Shown here one piece after another: positions 1 to 12,200 of a DNA stretch of 64,000 nucleotides. Location: NCBI GenBank assembly GCA_020746105.1, contig CM036618.1, positions 18,769,001 through 18,833,000 of the forward strand, written 5' to 3'. A program made the position numbers and the translations under genes. This DNA comes from Trogon surrucura (Eukaryota; Chordata; Aves; Trogoniformes; Trogonidae). How positions within the stretch are numbered: position 1 is the first letter of the stretch; each line of letters opens with the position of its first letter. A model generated the notes under the pieces. The model did not search any database. It saw only the letters and a list, made by a program, of their open reading frames with translations, and was not told the origin of the DNA.

Positions 1-2304
1 TGCTTCCTATTGCACTAGCTTGTAGTGGGCCTGTGCTACACTACACCACAGACAGAATATGTGAAGAACTGAGCATTTGGGTAACTCATTTGAAAGGAGA
101 AATAATAAGTAATCTATTAAAAGAAAGAGTTGAATTTGCTCCAAGGGGACCTTGATGTGACAAAAACTCTGCAAGGACCTAAATATTGAACTTATTATCA
201 GCTGACATTAGACATATAAACTTTTTTTCTTGTTTTAACTGGGGAAGCTGAATGTATTGAAGCTACCAGGCTTTTAATTTTGGACTTCTTCCCAGGGTCA
301 TTTGGCAATAAAGTCATGAATGGGTTATAATTTTTCAATGTTTATTTCATTTCAATACAGACATTATGAATATATCCTTTAACTAAGTCAGTAGTTAATC
401 TGTTAGTATGTCAAAAGTCCTGTTTTCACAATGATAATGCATGATAAATGACAACATAACTGTAGGTAGAGCAGTCTTAAACTTCACAAAATATCAGAGG
501 ACACAAACACTGTGCTTGCCATGTTGGCTAATATATGCTTTAATTACAGTTTATTTGTTGCTTCTTTTGTTCTGCAGTAAAAGTTCTTCATAATACTTAC
601 AACTTTTCACCTTAAAAAAATCTGATTTGGTCTTATTTTTCCTAATATTAGAAATGTTAATGTCTTAAGCATGTGCTTTATATATGTATGGGTGTATGCT
701 ATTGGGAGACCAGGGTAATTTTTTTGTCCAGAGCCATGACATTCCCTACTATGTATGCTTCTGGGTAGACTTCATTCTAAACTCATTATGAACAGACAGC
801 AATGCTTCACTAAGTCTTACACTTGCTATTTTCTTCAGCTATTTGGTTAACACTTTCTTCACATCTATGACAAGTGCTGCTTAGCTAGTCTGGTAGAACT
901 AGGAATTCAGACTAGTTGTCCACCAAATACAGACAAGGAACAGACTCAAAATCTGTGCTAGTTTGCCTTCGTACAACGAGTTCAAATCTGGGCTGCTAGA
1001 AACCTTTCTAGAGGCAGATTGATCTCTCACCACACTTCTGTCTTCTTTCTAACAGTAACTGTGGTTGTTATCAGTATACTACTCTTATGGTGACCCATGT
1101 GATTTCATGTAGTAAATATAATATTGGCTGGGAGAAAAAATAAAAATAAATATAATGTAGACATAATGGACCCCACTCTTGCATATAACTTTCAATTATT
1201 TACATATATATTTAATACACTGCACAGAGGATGATAAGCCTCTGAAATAGATGAGTTATGAATACTTCTTTTGAAGACAAATGGCTAATACTGTAAACTA
1301 TCTACCTCGGACCTCCAAACAGCCATACATTGTTGAGTATTCTGAAATGTTTAGTTAACATTTTTTTCCATTCTAGTTTTTACAAGCTTCTGCATTTCTG
1401 GTTTCCGTCTGAGACTAGAAACCTGAGTACCAAAATATCACAGCAAAGACAGTGCTTAAGATATTTCAGGCTTAATTTAGAGCAGTATGTATTTAGATTA
1501 TTTTAGGATTTCCAGTTAAATTTTCAAATGCGAGAGCATTCAGGTAGGCATCCAAGCTGACTGGTGCTCTTCTGAACTGAACCCAAATGCAAAAGCTTTA
1601 GAATTTACCCCCTTACAGGTAATAAAGAGATATAGTTCTGGGAAAATTCTGTATTGGTACCATGCAATTAATAAAACTTTGTTATAATAACTGTTGAATT
1701 AGACAGGTTCAGCGGCACAATTATTAAACATTTCTTGTGTAAAGCACAATTTGCACTGATTTACAGAAACTATAGACTGCATACTGCAACCTTATAAGAA
1801 GTAAAATTGTAAGAATACTGGAAAAAAGTGTTGACATGTATACACAAACATCTATAAATAGATGGGGCACTTAAAATATGCTTAAGCATTCAACATTTTT
1901 GGTATAACAAGATTACACTATCTTGGATCATTATTGTGTGTTTTTTTCTAAGAAAGTAACAACTTTTTCGAGGAAGGAAAAGATCATAAACGTTGGCTGT
2001 TTATCACACTATGGCATTTTTTTTCTTATAGCATTTGCATCATTTCCTAAGCAAAGAATGGTAAGCATTGCTAAAAATACGATGCAATAAATGCAAGTAT
2101 CGCCTTTAGATATTTACTTGAAAATGACCTGCATGGCTCAGCATGTTTATGGAGCTCAAGGTCACACTCAATGCAAGTTTCTTAAATTCTTATCATGGTT
2201 TTAGTATTTTGATTTGGGAGTGTTAGTGTTTATCATCTAAGGAGTAGCCAAAATAAGGCATAACTTGGCTAAACAGGTGTTTTGGCAAAAATATACACAA
2301 AAAT
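1..2304. other. AT-rich non-coding DNA, nothing recognised
   Basis: No convincing coding frame, RNA gene, tandem array or interspersed repeat was recognised here. Stop codons are frequent in all frames and no CR1-type 3' end motif is present. It may be intergenic or intronic. Confidence 0.6.
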
Positions 2305-2856
2305 ATTACTTTTGAACCAGATCAAGAGAGGTGATTTTGTCCCTCTGCTCTGGCAAGACCTCAAGTGGAGTCCTGTGTCCACCTCTGAAGTGCTCAACAC
2401 AAGAGGACATGGACTTGTTGGAGCGGGTCCAGAGGAGGCCACAAAAATGATCAGAGGGCTGGAGCACCTCTCCCACAAAGAATGGCTGAGAGAGCTGAGT
2501 TTGTTCAGCCTGGAGAATAGAAGGCTCTGGGAAGACCTTATTTCAGCCTTAAAGGGAACCTCTTTTTAGCAAGGCCTGTTGTGAAAGGACAAGGGACAAT
2601 GGTTTTAAACTAAAAGAGGTTAGATTTAGACTAGATATAAGGAAGAAGGTTTTTACAATGAGAGTGGTGAAACACTGGAACAGGTTGCCCAGAGAAGTGG
2701 TGGAAGCCCCATCCCTGGAGGCATTCAAAGTCAGATTGCTGGGGCTCTGAGCAACCTGATCTAAAGATGTCCCTGCTCACTGCACGGGGGTTGGTCTAGA
2801 TGACCTTTAGAGGTCATTTCCAACCCAAATCATTCTATAATTCTTTGATTCTATAG
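2305..2856 (+). mobile_element. CR1 LINE fragment, old subfamily, 3' end
   Basis: This is a 5'-truncated CR1 copy. It begins in the part of ORF2 downstream of the reverse transcriptase, where the DNA still reads like the CR1 stretch for a large multi-residue tail (an EHLSHKEWLREL-like segment around 2461-2500). It runs through the conserved tail (GTTGCCCAGAGAAGTGG near 2682) to the usual CR1 end, TTGGTCTAGATGACC followed by TTCCAACCCAAA. The tail octamers are worn (ATTCTATA, ATTCTTTG). Between about 2545 and 2575 some sequence expected in CR1 is missing. The frame is broken, so this is a dead copy. It is followed directly by a second, younger-type CR1, so that element landed at the 3' end of this one. 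Confidence 0.85.
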
Positions 2857-2857
2857 G

Positions 2858-3674
2858 CAAGACCTACACAGTCTGTAGAGTTGGGCAGGACAGTCTGTAG
2901 AGTTGGGCAGGGAGAAATTTTATTAAATACAACAAGGGCAAGTGTAGAGTCTTGCACCTGGGAAAGAACAACCAGTATAGGTTGAGGACTGATCTGTTGG
3001 AGAGCAGTGTAGGAGAAAGGAACCTGGGGGTCCTGGTGGACAGTAGGATGATCATGAGCCAGCAATGTGCACTCGTGACCAAGAAGGCCAATGGCATCCT
3101 GGGGTGTATTAGAAGGGGTCGAGAGAGGTTCTCCTCCTCCTCTACTCTGCCTTGGTGAGGCCATATCTAGAATATTGTGTCCAATTCTGGGTCTCTCAGT
3201 TCAAGAAGGACAGGGAGCTGCTTGAGAGAGTCCAACATAGAGCCACAGAGATGATGAAGGAAGTGGAACATCTTCCTTATGAGGAAAGGCTGAAGGAGCT
3301 GTGACTCTTCAGACTGGAGGAGACTGAGGGGTGACCTGATTAATGTTTATAAATATGTCAAGAGTGAGTGTCAGGAGGATGGAGCCAGGTTCTTCTCAGT
3401 GATGTCCAGAGATAGGACAAAGGGGAACAGGTGCAAGCTGGAGCATAGGAGGTTCTACAGAAACATTAGAAGAAGCTTTTTGACTGTGAGAGTGATAGAA
3501 CACTGGCACAGGCTGCCCAGAGAAGTTGTGGAGTTTCCTTCTTTGGAGACATTAAAAACCCACCTGGACATGTTCCTGTGTGACCTGCTGTAGGTGATCC
3601 TGCTCTGACGGCAGGAGTTGGACTAGATGATCTTTTGAGGTCCCTTCCAACCCCTGACACTCTGTGATTCTGTG
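2858..3674 (+). mobile_element. CR1 LINE fragment (copy A) with a 3' flank shared with the 19 kb copy
   Basis: This 5'-truncated CR1 starts just after the reverse-transcriptase FADD motif region and runs to a complete 3' end with two octamers (ACTCTGTG, ATTCTGTG ending at 3674). Frames of 68 and 64 codons (2952-3158 and 3399-3593) encode the expected post-RT segment and the C-terminal tail ([17 protein letters not shown]). The frame is broken by a 13-nt deletion near 3116, which removes the VVSR part of the usual [15 protein letters not shown] segment; the same deletion is in the minus-strand copy near 19628. The 5' edge carries a 22-bp tandem duplication (2869-2912). It shares a distinctive [12 protein letters not shown] segment with the 19 kb copy, so both belong to one subfamily. 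Confidence 0.9.
2869..2912 (+). repeat. 22-bp tandem duplication at a CR1 5' edge
   Basis: Two adjacent 22-bp units (2869-2890 and 2891-2912) differ only at the last base. The unit is ordinary CR1 ORF2 sequence (GAGTTGGGCAGG core), so the duplication arose within the element, either at integration or later by slippage. Confidence 0.85.
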
Positions 3675-3816
3675 AGAAAGGGAATATTTGGTGACTTTGA
3701 GATATGACCCAAATTCAAAGTTCACCATCTGATTGGGTCAGGTCTTTGGAAGAGGCTTTAGAGACAGTTAGAGAAAGATGGCACTTAACTAGCTGAAAAG
3801 AAAGGCCAGAAAGAAG
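3675..3816 (+). repeat. 142-nt CR1 3' flank, also present at 18920-19061
   Basis: Directly after the CR1 octamers comes a 142-nt segment that is not recognisable CR1 sequence. Its reverse complement lies at 18920-19061, again immediately after the 3' octamers of a CR1 of the same subfamily. By eye the two segments align without gaps, with about 14 differences (about 90% identity). The similarity stops at AAAGAAG (3816). This is either a flank carried by retrotransposition, an extended 3' end specific to this subfamily, or a duplicated block. Confidence 0.85.
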
Positions 3817-4689
3817 GTCCTGATGACCATATATGGTTAATTTCTATCTGTATATATTGAAGAAGCAAACCTTACATGTCCAAACAGATCATAAGGCAGC
3901 TGAAGTTGTTTTTTTTTTTAAAATATTTTGCCTTTGCTTTCACATGGAATTCAACTTCTAATACTGAAACAGAAAATTTTCAATTGCCGCATGGAATGCT
4001 CAATGATAAGGAATTAATAAATACATGCAGATTTTGTTGGCAGCGTAGAAAAGAGTTCTCTAATTTTTTAATGTTAGAATGACAAATACAAAATTCACAT
4101 AGGAAAGCTTCAAAATTGTCAGAATATTAAAGCAATAATGAGTCACTGAGAACGTACTCTGGATAATGGAGAAGACTAAGGAAAAACCAATTTCTGATTG
4201 GGATGTCTGTGCAGCTCATTTATTTACCCTGAAAACATGCCAGATAGAACAGGCTGTAAGATAACTGGCTCAAGAAATTTTGGCTACCAAACTGCTAAAT
4301 CTCACATATCTAAGAAATTAAGTTATAATATGAAATAACAGTTCTTTGAAGATCAGTGGGATCCTATGTGAGACTGCCTTCATGTGCAAAGGAACTGTTT
4401 AAAGCTTTCTGTCCTATATGTAACTTCCTTAAAACACAAAACCAATACACTCTAAGATAGCAGACCAGCTTGACTGAATGGAGAATTAAACTGAAGCAGA
4501 AATTAAGAGGTGGAAAGTGAAAGCAGGGACAGGCAGCCAAGAAGGAATACTGCATCACTCAAACACCCTGGGATAGAGTTAAAAAACTCAGACATGGCTA
4601 GAGTGGAAATCAGTGAAGAACATGAAGGTCAGTATGAATGGTTTCTGTAGGGCTCCATATCAGTGAAGGAAACACTAGAGCTGCTAATG
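3817..4689. other. Non-coding DNA, nothing recognised
   Basis: This AT-rich stretch lies between two CR1 elements. No coding frame or known repeat was recognised, apart from a short T-run around 3909-3918. Confidence 0.55.
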
Positions 4690-5330
4690 AAGAGTGCAGG
4701 CAACCTAGAGGGCAGGGAAATGGCTGAGGTACTCAGAGACTTTACAGAAAAGGCCTCTTAGGTGTGCATGCCCAGTAATAGATCTGCATGCCCAGTAAGA
4801 AAATTTGTGGATGGAACGAACACAGTGAAGCTTTGAAGACGAACACCTTAGGGACTCCTTAGGTGAGCTGAACATACACATATACAAGTCCAGAGGACCT
4901 CACAGGGTGCATCTAAGAGTGCTGAGGGAGCTGGCTAATGTTACTTTGCATACAGTCTTTGCATACAGTCTTTGCATACAGTCTTCATACAGATGTCATG
5001 TCTGAGGGCAACACCAGGCTAGAGGAGTGAGACAGATAAACTGGAGGACAGGACTGTCATACAGTGGGGCCCCAGCAGGCTCAAAGAACAGGAACTTCAC
5101 AAAGTTCAACAGAAAAAAGTGTCAAGTCCTGCATTTGGAAAAACCCTAACCTTGTGCACCAGTACAATCCGGAGACTGACTGACTCACTGTTCAAGAGTT
5201 ATACAGAAACGTACCTGGGCGTCCTTGTGGACACCAGATTGAACCAGTTTGATTGTGTGCTCTTGCAGCGATGAAAGCTAAATACAGTCTGGGCTACATC
5301 AGCAATAATTTTGTGAACCATCACTGGCAC
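4690..5330 (+). mobile_element. Ancient degraded CR1 ORF2 relic with internal deletion
   Basis: Scattered blocks match CR1 ORF2 in the correct order. A GGCTGAGGTACTCA block near 4721 corresponds to the AELLNAFF region. An ACAAGTCCA...GGTGCATC...GAGTGCTGAGGGAGCTGGCT block at 4884-4938 corresponds to the [16 protein letters not shown] region. A segment around 5008-5095 corresponds to the [17 protein letters not shown] region. Sequence at 5125-5290 corresponds to VLHLG, DLGVLVD and the following residues. The catalytic core between the second and third blocks is missing and a 13-bp tandem repeat sits at the junction. No open frame survives. It is clearly older than the other CR1 copies here. Confidence 0.65.
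4945..4992 (+). repeat. 13-bp minisatellite, about 3.7 copies
   Basis: The unit TTTGCATACAGTC is repeated at 4945-4957, 4958-4970 and 4971-4983, with a partial fourth copy to 4992. It lies inside the old CR1 relic, exactly where a large part of the reverse transcriptase is missing. Confidence 0.9.
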
Positions 5331-8300
5331 TGACGTAAGAATATTGTGATTACTTATTACTTATTGTGATTGTTTACTTCCAAACTTTTCAGGACATTCT
5401 TTGCTTCTTTGAAGATATATTTAGTTATTGTATCTGATCACGTATTCACAGATAACAATCTGCATGTGGTTCAGATAACAGATTAATTAAGGAATTTCAA
5501 TATGTTCTCATCAGTAATGATCCTGCTTCAGCTTGGCACCCTGATTAAATCTTAAAGTGCTTGATCAAGCACCCATTTGTGCTCTTGAAAAGTTTTATGT
5601 CCTGTCCCTCTGTATGGAACAGCTATGTAAGTGGTTTCTAGAGCTTTCCAGGTATATCAGCTTCACAGTTGCCAGATGAAAGAGGCTGTGGCTTGTCTTA
5701 AGTTCCCTCAAGGAAATCCATATTAATATTTCTGTTTTCTTCCAAAGATCTCATGTTCATGAAGAAGAAACAAAGGTGAATACTTTGAATACCCGAAGAG
5801 GCTTAACTTATGATCTGCTAAGGACAAAGAACTTCTGAATACACTTGATTTCTTTGTTTTGTTCTGGTCAAAACAGATTCTCAAAAAAGATGTATATTTC
5901 CTTCTGAAAGGAAAAAAAGCCTCCAAAAATTAGTGACAGAATGAATATTTCTGAAAAGGGTTTCTTTCATTCAGTAACTTACAAAAATTTCTGTGTACAA
6001 ATTCAAAGCTACTACTTAGATTTAGAATGGCAATTATTTACATGAAAGTGCAATATGCAAGACATACAGTATAGATCACTGTATTGAAAATGGGCTGCAA
6101 GACCCAATGGAGAAACTCTGGTCTGTTTTTATTTCTCAAAACCTTTTAAAACTATTGAGACACCATGACCAGTAGCAAAGTGCCTAACTACTGCTATATC
6201 TTTTGCTAAAGAAGCTTTAGTTATAATGAAACGATGAAAACTGCTCTGCATGGGAAGCCACACGTATCAGCTTTTTGAAAAGCAAGGGGAATTTAAAGCA
6301 GGAAAATAACTGAAAGTGTTGAAGGTACTGCAGCTCTTCTTGTGCTTATGTTAGGCACTGGTTTAAGCTTTTTGCTGGCTTTATCCTACTGGATGCTATT
6401 ATTCAGTTATATATTCCAGAAATGAAAATTTCTCCTTTACATTGCCAAATACAAGAAGTGAACTAAGATTGCCTACTTCTGAACAGATGTTAATTGGCTG
6501 TTCTTTTCACAAGAGTCAAACTTGAGCAAATACCAAATTTCCAAATCCAGCCGAAAGGCAAAAGAAACAGAAATGTTATGACAGACGTAGAAAACTGCTG
6601 TCCAGGCTGGTAGCCAGGCCACCTGAGACCAAACAAGAACAGCTGGAAGCCAGCAAAAATCATTACTGCCTCAGTAGAGCCACAGTCATGTATTGTAGAA
6701 ATGGGGAATGAATGGTACTGGAGGAATCAGTGAGATGGATTTGAATTGCTGGAGAATCTCGGATAGCTCTTGGAAGTGTATGAAAAGTTGAAAATCTGAT
6801 TTTTTTTTTTTTTAAAGGAGGCAAGAATAAGGCACGCTACATCCTTTTCAGAAGCATCATTATAAATACCAGGAGGACTGAAGTAGCCTGTACAAATTGC
6901 TTCCAGCTGAGATTGCAGCCTACCCAGCCTTTTCATTTCTGAGTCATGAGTATCCTAACAAGGTATGCAGTGAATTTAAATTACACCTTGATGGCAAAAT
7001 ATTGTCATCTCAAAAATATAGCGATCTCTTAGATGGATTATGTATGATAGCAAAATGATGCCATCTAAAATTATTTAAATTATCAGAATGGAGTCGAAAG
7101 GGTTACATTTTAATACTGATTTTTCTGTACCACTCGTGCTACCAGGCCTTTGAACATAGCAATATGGGATGAACCTTTTTCAGAACCCAGCAAAGTGATT
7201 GTGCAATTAATGAAAGGAATTCTTCCATTTTTTACTTTTAAAAATTCTGGAAATGAAAATTCCTGGCCACTACTGCTATAGACTGAGGTCAGTTAGATTC
7301 CGCCTAGCATTGCTTATAGAATGTACAGATAGGATTCATTTCAGTGAATGTTGGATGTCCACTTCTGCATTCAAGGACTGATCTCAGATTCCCCTTCTAA
7401 TGAGAGAACAAAGGACAATTTGCCTACTCTATTTACTACCTCATTCTGTTTGAGGTGAAAAATGGCAGAAGCATCTTTCTCTTTTCACTGACTTGCTGTA
7501 TGTCTGTCTATTTCTCAGTCACAGATTCAGTGATATAATGTGTTAAGTTGCTGTACCATGTGATAAACCTGCTTCCACTGGGTTTAGACAACTGGCTCTT
7601 ATGCATATTGTACATTATAGATGCTTACATTTGGCCAGATAAATGCCTCTGCAGATGCTGAAATTTTAGTGAGAAATTCAGCTTACTTTGTATAATTCAC
7701 ATAATTCAATTACCAGATTACCCTAGGGCAACCAAGCCTGTGTGTACTTCTTCCACTGTTCAAGGACCTAAGCAGATGCATCTACATTTGTCTCTTTGTA
7801 TAGTCTTTTTGATTTGCCACATGAACATATTTTATTGTCTTGGAAGAAATTGATGACAGCAGAGAAATACACTGTTGTCAGTCAAAGCCTCTTAATCTAA
7901 ATGAAAGAGCTCTTGGCGCTGTAGTCAATGGATGTGGGATTGTGGGAATAAATGGTCAATCGTTTTTCGCTTTTGTATTCCTGCTGAAATGTCCATTGTA
8001 TTTCACTGAAAGTAAAAATGAGACATTGCAAAGGCATTGGATTGTCCCATGAAATACAGCAATCCACAGCATGTTAATGCAATTTTTCTTTCTTTTCATA
8101 TTGCCCCAAACTGCAAGAAAAAACAATGTTTTCAAAAAATAATAATAATCATTCTCAGCAGTTTCTAAGTAATGGAGTCTCCTAACATTTCAGGCTTTTA
8201 ATTCTGTTTTGTTTCTTCCACTGAGGAGATGGAAAAACCCCTAGATCAATTCAAACTCATTTTTCAAATGTGCTCACTTCCCAAGCAGAAACAAATTACC

Positions 8301-8566
8301 ACCATCTCTCTGAGATTTAATTGCTTTCACTCCTGAAAACCACCCCTTCTGCACAGAGGACTGAAGCAGAAGAAGAAATACTAGCTGAATCAGGAATGAA
8401 TGAGTGGTTTTGAGTTGTTTTTTCCGTCTAAATTAACTTGGGGTTACTTGTCAGTTAATGTATAGTAATTTGCACATCATGAAGATATCAGTACTTCTCT
8501 TGTTAAAATCAGGATACAAAATATCTGTTCACCTACAGAGTTCCAAAAGGAGGTGCTTTTGCAGGA
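5331..8566. other. Non-coding DNA, nothing recognised
   Basis: This is AT-rich sequence without a supported gene or repeat. The longest open frames are 60-70 codons, with no recognisable domains and no splice-site context that stands out. A run of T residues lies near 6801-6813. Confidence 0.55.
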
Positions 8567-8672
8567 CAAAAAAAAAAAAACAAAAACAAAAGAGAAAGAA
8601 AGAAGAAAGGAGAGATATAAAAGGGAGACAAAATAAAGCAACGCAAAAGCAAGAAAGTTCAAAAATGTGTGT

Positions 8673-9287
8673 GAGAGAAGGGAGGAAGGAAGGAAGGAAG
8701 GAAGGAAGGAAGGAAGGAAGGAAGGAAGGAAGGAAGGAAGGAAGGAAGGAAGGAAGGAAAAGAAAGGAAGAAAGAGAGGAAGAAAGAGAGAAAGCAAGAG
8801 AGAAAGAGTGAAAGAGACAGAGAGAAAAAGAGAAAGAAAGAGAGGAAAAGGGGAAGAGAGAGGAAGAGAGAAAGAGACAAAGAGACAAAGAAAGAGAGAA
8901 AGAGAGAAGAAAGAGAAAGAAAGAAAGAGAGGAAGAAAGAGATAGAGAGAAAGAGACAAAGAAAGAAAGAGAGGAAGAGAGGAAGGAAGAAAGAAAGAAA
9001 GAGAGAAAGAAAGAGAGGAAGAGAGGAAGAAAGAGGAAGAAAGAGAGAGAAAGAGAGAGAGAAAGAGAAAGAAGGAGAGAAAGAAAGAGAGAAAGAGAAA
9101 GAAAGAGAGAAAGAAAGAGAGAAAGAGAAAGGAAGGAAGGAAGGAAGGAAGGAAGGAAGGAAGGAAGGAAGGAAGGAAGGAAGGAAGGAAGGAAGGAAGG
9201 AAGGAAGGAAGGAAGGAAGGAAGGAAGGAAGGAAGGAAGGAAGGAAGGAAGGAAGGAAGGAAGGAAGGAAGGAAGGAAGGAAGGAAA
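8673..9287 (+). repeat. Long polypurine tract with two (GGAA)n arrays
   Basis: About 615 bp is almost entirely A and G on the plus strand. A perfect GGAA array of 19 units runs from 8684 to 8759. A mixed GAAA/GAGA/GGAA region with occasional C or T follows, then a second GGAA array of 39 units from 9131 to 9286. The long minus-strand frames in this region (up to 293 codons of Leu-Pro-Ser-Phe repeats) and the Lys/Arg/Glu-rich plus-strand frames are by-products of the repeat, not genes. Such mirror-symmetric purine tracts are prone to length change and to triplex structure. Confidence 0.97.
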
Positions 9288-12200
9288 TCTGATCTAAGTA
9301 GCAATATTTCTGAAGCAGTGGATCCAGCATGAAGTACTGGGCCAATCATGTAACACAAAGGGGCTCAAAGTAATAAGATATGGTAAGGTCAGAGTAATGA
9401 TTTTCTTTTTTTTTCAAATGAGATATTGTTCTTGAAAGTGATGCTGAGCTGTAGTAGGCAGGGGTAGGAAAGGAAACATCTTGTTTACAAATGTCAGCCA
9501 GCAATTAGCGTCATTTAAAGAGTGGAACCACAACTGCTGTTTTTTGTTAGCTTTGAAAACCTCATCTCTTTCTTGTGGCCACGTTTTAAGAGGCAAAGTA
9601 GACAGCAAGACTCTGAAACCAGTTCATAAATAGTTGATTTCATATTTTAAAATCTTGCCTATAACTGTCACCCCCCTTGCGTGGATCACAGATGGTGAAG
9701 AACTAATTTGTTACTGTTTGATAACGGCTTTTATGTATCAAAGCTCTTATTTACTACTCTGTGGGGGGAAATGACAGACTAAAAGCAATTATGTGTTTTT
9801 CTTTCAGTTTTTCTTTAACCACTATGCTCTTTGGCTTTTTTTTTTCCTTTTTCCACTCCTGACATGTTTCTTATTTGAAATATAACATTGTGAATCTTTT
9901 ACATATGTTGGTTCTCATTTAACCCTCTTTCTGGGTTTTCAAGAATGCATCTGGCTGGGCAGATCAACTGTAATCTTTCATGATTGTTTATAATGGCCCA
10001 GTGATAAGTAATAACACTCAGGGGTGTCTCCCAGTAACAGCGTATTACATTTCAGTATTAAAAATGCAAATTGGGACTTTGCTTTTGAAGATTGTCAGGA
10101 AAATGTTTCAAGGAGGTAGAATAGCTACCAGGACGCCTGCAAGTGAAATAACCCCCTCTCCTCCCATCATGTGGGGCCTCCTGCCCGCAGGTTTTCTGAA
10201 GGAGCCCCTCACCCCCTCCTACTTCCCCCAAAATAAATAAATAAGTGAAGAGACTTTCCTCTGTATGTGGCATTAAGTAACTGATGTTAAATCCTTGGCT
10301 CTGGGAATTCACGAACTCTCATGCAAGATTCACGCATCTTTCTATATTTTTTTTTTCCCTCACTTTGTATCACTGGTGACATGTAAACCATTGACTTGGT
10401 GTTGCCACCAAGAATGATTTTGCTGTGGGTTGTCCTTTCTGGGGTCGCACTGCAGCAGAGTTGATGAGGATGAGAGAGGAGTTTCTACACATATCTTTAT
10501 TTTGAATAAACAAAAGAGGTTCCAATTAGGTGATGACCAGAGCTGACTTGTGGGTGCATTTCCTTGTGGGCCTCCTTGTGTGATTAAAGTTTAGGATGTG
10601 AAGAACACAATGGTGAATTTAGTCTTTAGTGTAGAATGTGTCCTACTGAAGTATGACTTAAATTTATTCCTATTATAGATAGGAAAATTCAATACAGTAA
10701 TGTAATATCACAATTATGGTTACAGGCTGAAGGAAATTTTGTCTATTGCTGCTGAAATCAATAGGAACTTTCCCACTGACTTAAATGAAAGAAGGAGTAA
10801 GTCACCATGGGAAAATCCACGGAAAGATTCTAAGCTTTTATTTGTCTCGTCACAGCCTTTAAATTACCTTCTGGCTCTCTTTGACTGTTTCACCCTCCTT
10901 TTCTTCTTCCATATTGTGCCCACACTGGCATTAGGAGGTGCCTGTTAACACTAGTGGGACTGCTTGGGGAACAATATACTGCTGAGCATGAGAAAGGACA
11001 GAAAATTTTCACCAAATAAGAATATACAGAGCATGCACTTCCATACTCTCTGAAGCCTGCCTATTAATCAAAGCTTAGATGACCGGGAAGAAAATGCAAA
11101 GAAATGCAGGAAAACAGAAAGAGTCAGAGAAAAGACAATGTAGTTTAGGAAGCTAGTGTGCCTGCTTAAAGATGAAATATCATCACATAGCCCTTCTTAC
11201 CACCAAACTACAGGAGTTGCACTTATTTCCAGGCTTTAATACCAGAAACTTTCAATAGAATCCGTAAATCACTTCCACATGTTTTTGAATGAATCTCTGT
11301 CCTATATTTTACAAATTGCTTTCTCAAGACACAGTTTGACTGAGGTCAGCAATGCCTCCCTCCTCTTGTCAGACTTTCTCAGGGTGAAATTCACCCCTGG
11401 TAGTTGTCAAGTACAAGACCTGTGTCACCGAACTCCCGCCTAAGCCAACCGATTTCCAGTGAGAGCTATATTTAGGCTAATCAGGTCCACTGTGTCTGGA
11501 TGTGGCAATGAAATAGCTGAAGCATGCTCTATCAGGCCCCATTTGAAAATGCTGGCCCAAGTGTGCCTGTCATTTCTGCTGTATTTCAGACTCTCCATCA
11601 TTTTGATAATTATACAGCTTGGAAACTTTTTTTCTTTTTATAGTCTTTGAAACTATAATGAAGTCTTCAGTGCTGCCAACCCAAACCATCCAAAAATCTT
11701 GAATTGGGCTTGAAATAATCATGAGATTGGCCTGAAAATCATGCAACTGAATGTACTTGGCTTCTTTTTATTTGCCTTCTGGTTTTGAGTGTTTAGGGTG
11801 CAATGGGGTCACATTTGCAGGGTTTCCTCTGTGTCTGTGTGGGCCAGAAATGCAATCTTTTTATAAGACAAATGAAATTCCTTGGGCATTCACATGACTC
11901 CAGGAGTTGGGATTTAACAGCGGGAAAAAAAAATCCACTGTGTTTGGGCTTGTGATAAAATTGGAAGCCTTGGCAATACAGAGCGTCTCACATTCAAAGT
12001 TTGTTTATAAGGGGAGTATAGTTCGATGGAGAGAGAGAACAGAGTTCCCTTCTGTTCTCTTCTGACTTGAGAGAAATTCCTCCTAAAGGGTGAACTTCAT
12101 GTTGCAGAGCCAGTACAAGGCCTATTCAGCATCTGAAGTGATGCATAGACCAGGCCTGTGGCTCTCTTTACATGAATTTACTTCACGCTACATTAAGAGA

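Noticed and set aside
3675..3816. The shared 142-nt flank as part of the CR1 element itself
   Set aside because: Every other CR1 copy here stops at the octamers and lacks it, so it is not part of the general CR1 3' end; a private subfamily extension remains possible.
8477..9358. Minus-strand open frame of 293 codons, rich in Leu-Pro-Ser-Phe, and Lys/Arg/Glu-rich plus-strand frames
   Set aside because: They are generated by the GGAA/GAAA purine repeat; tetranucleotide repeats without stops stay open in several frames. No other coding evidence exists.
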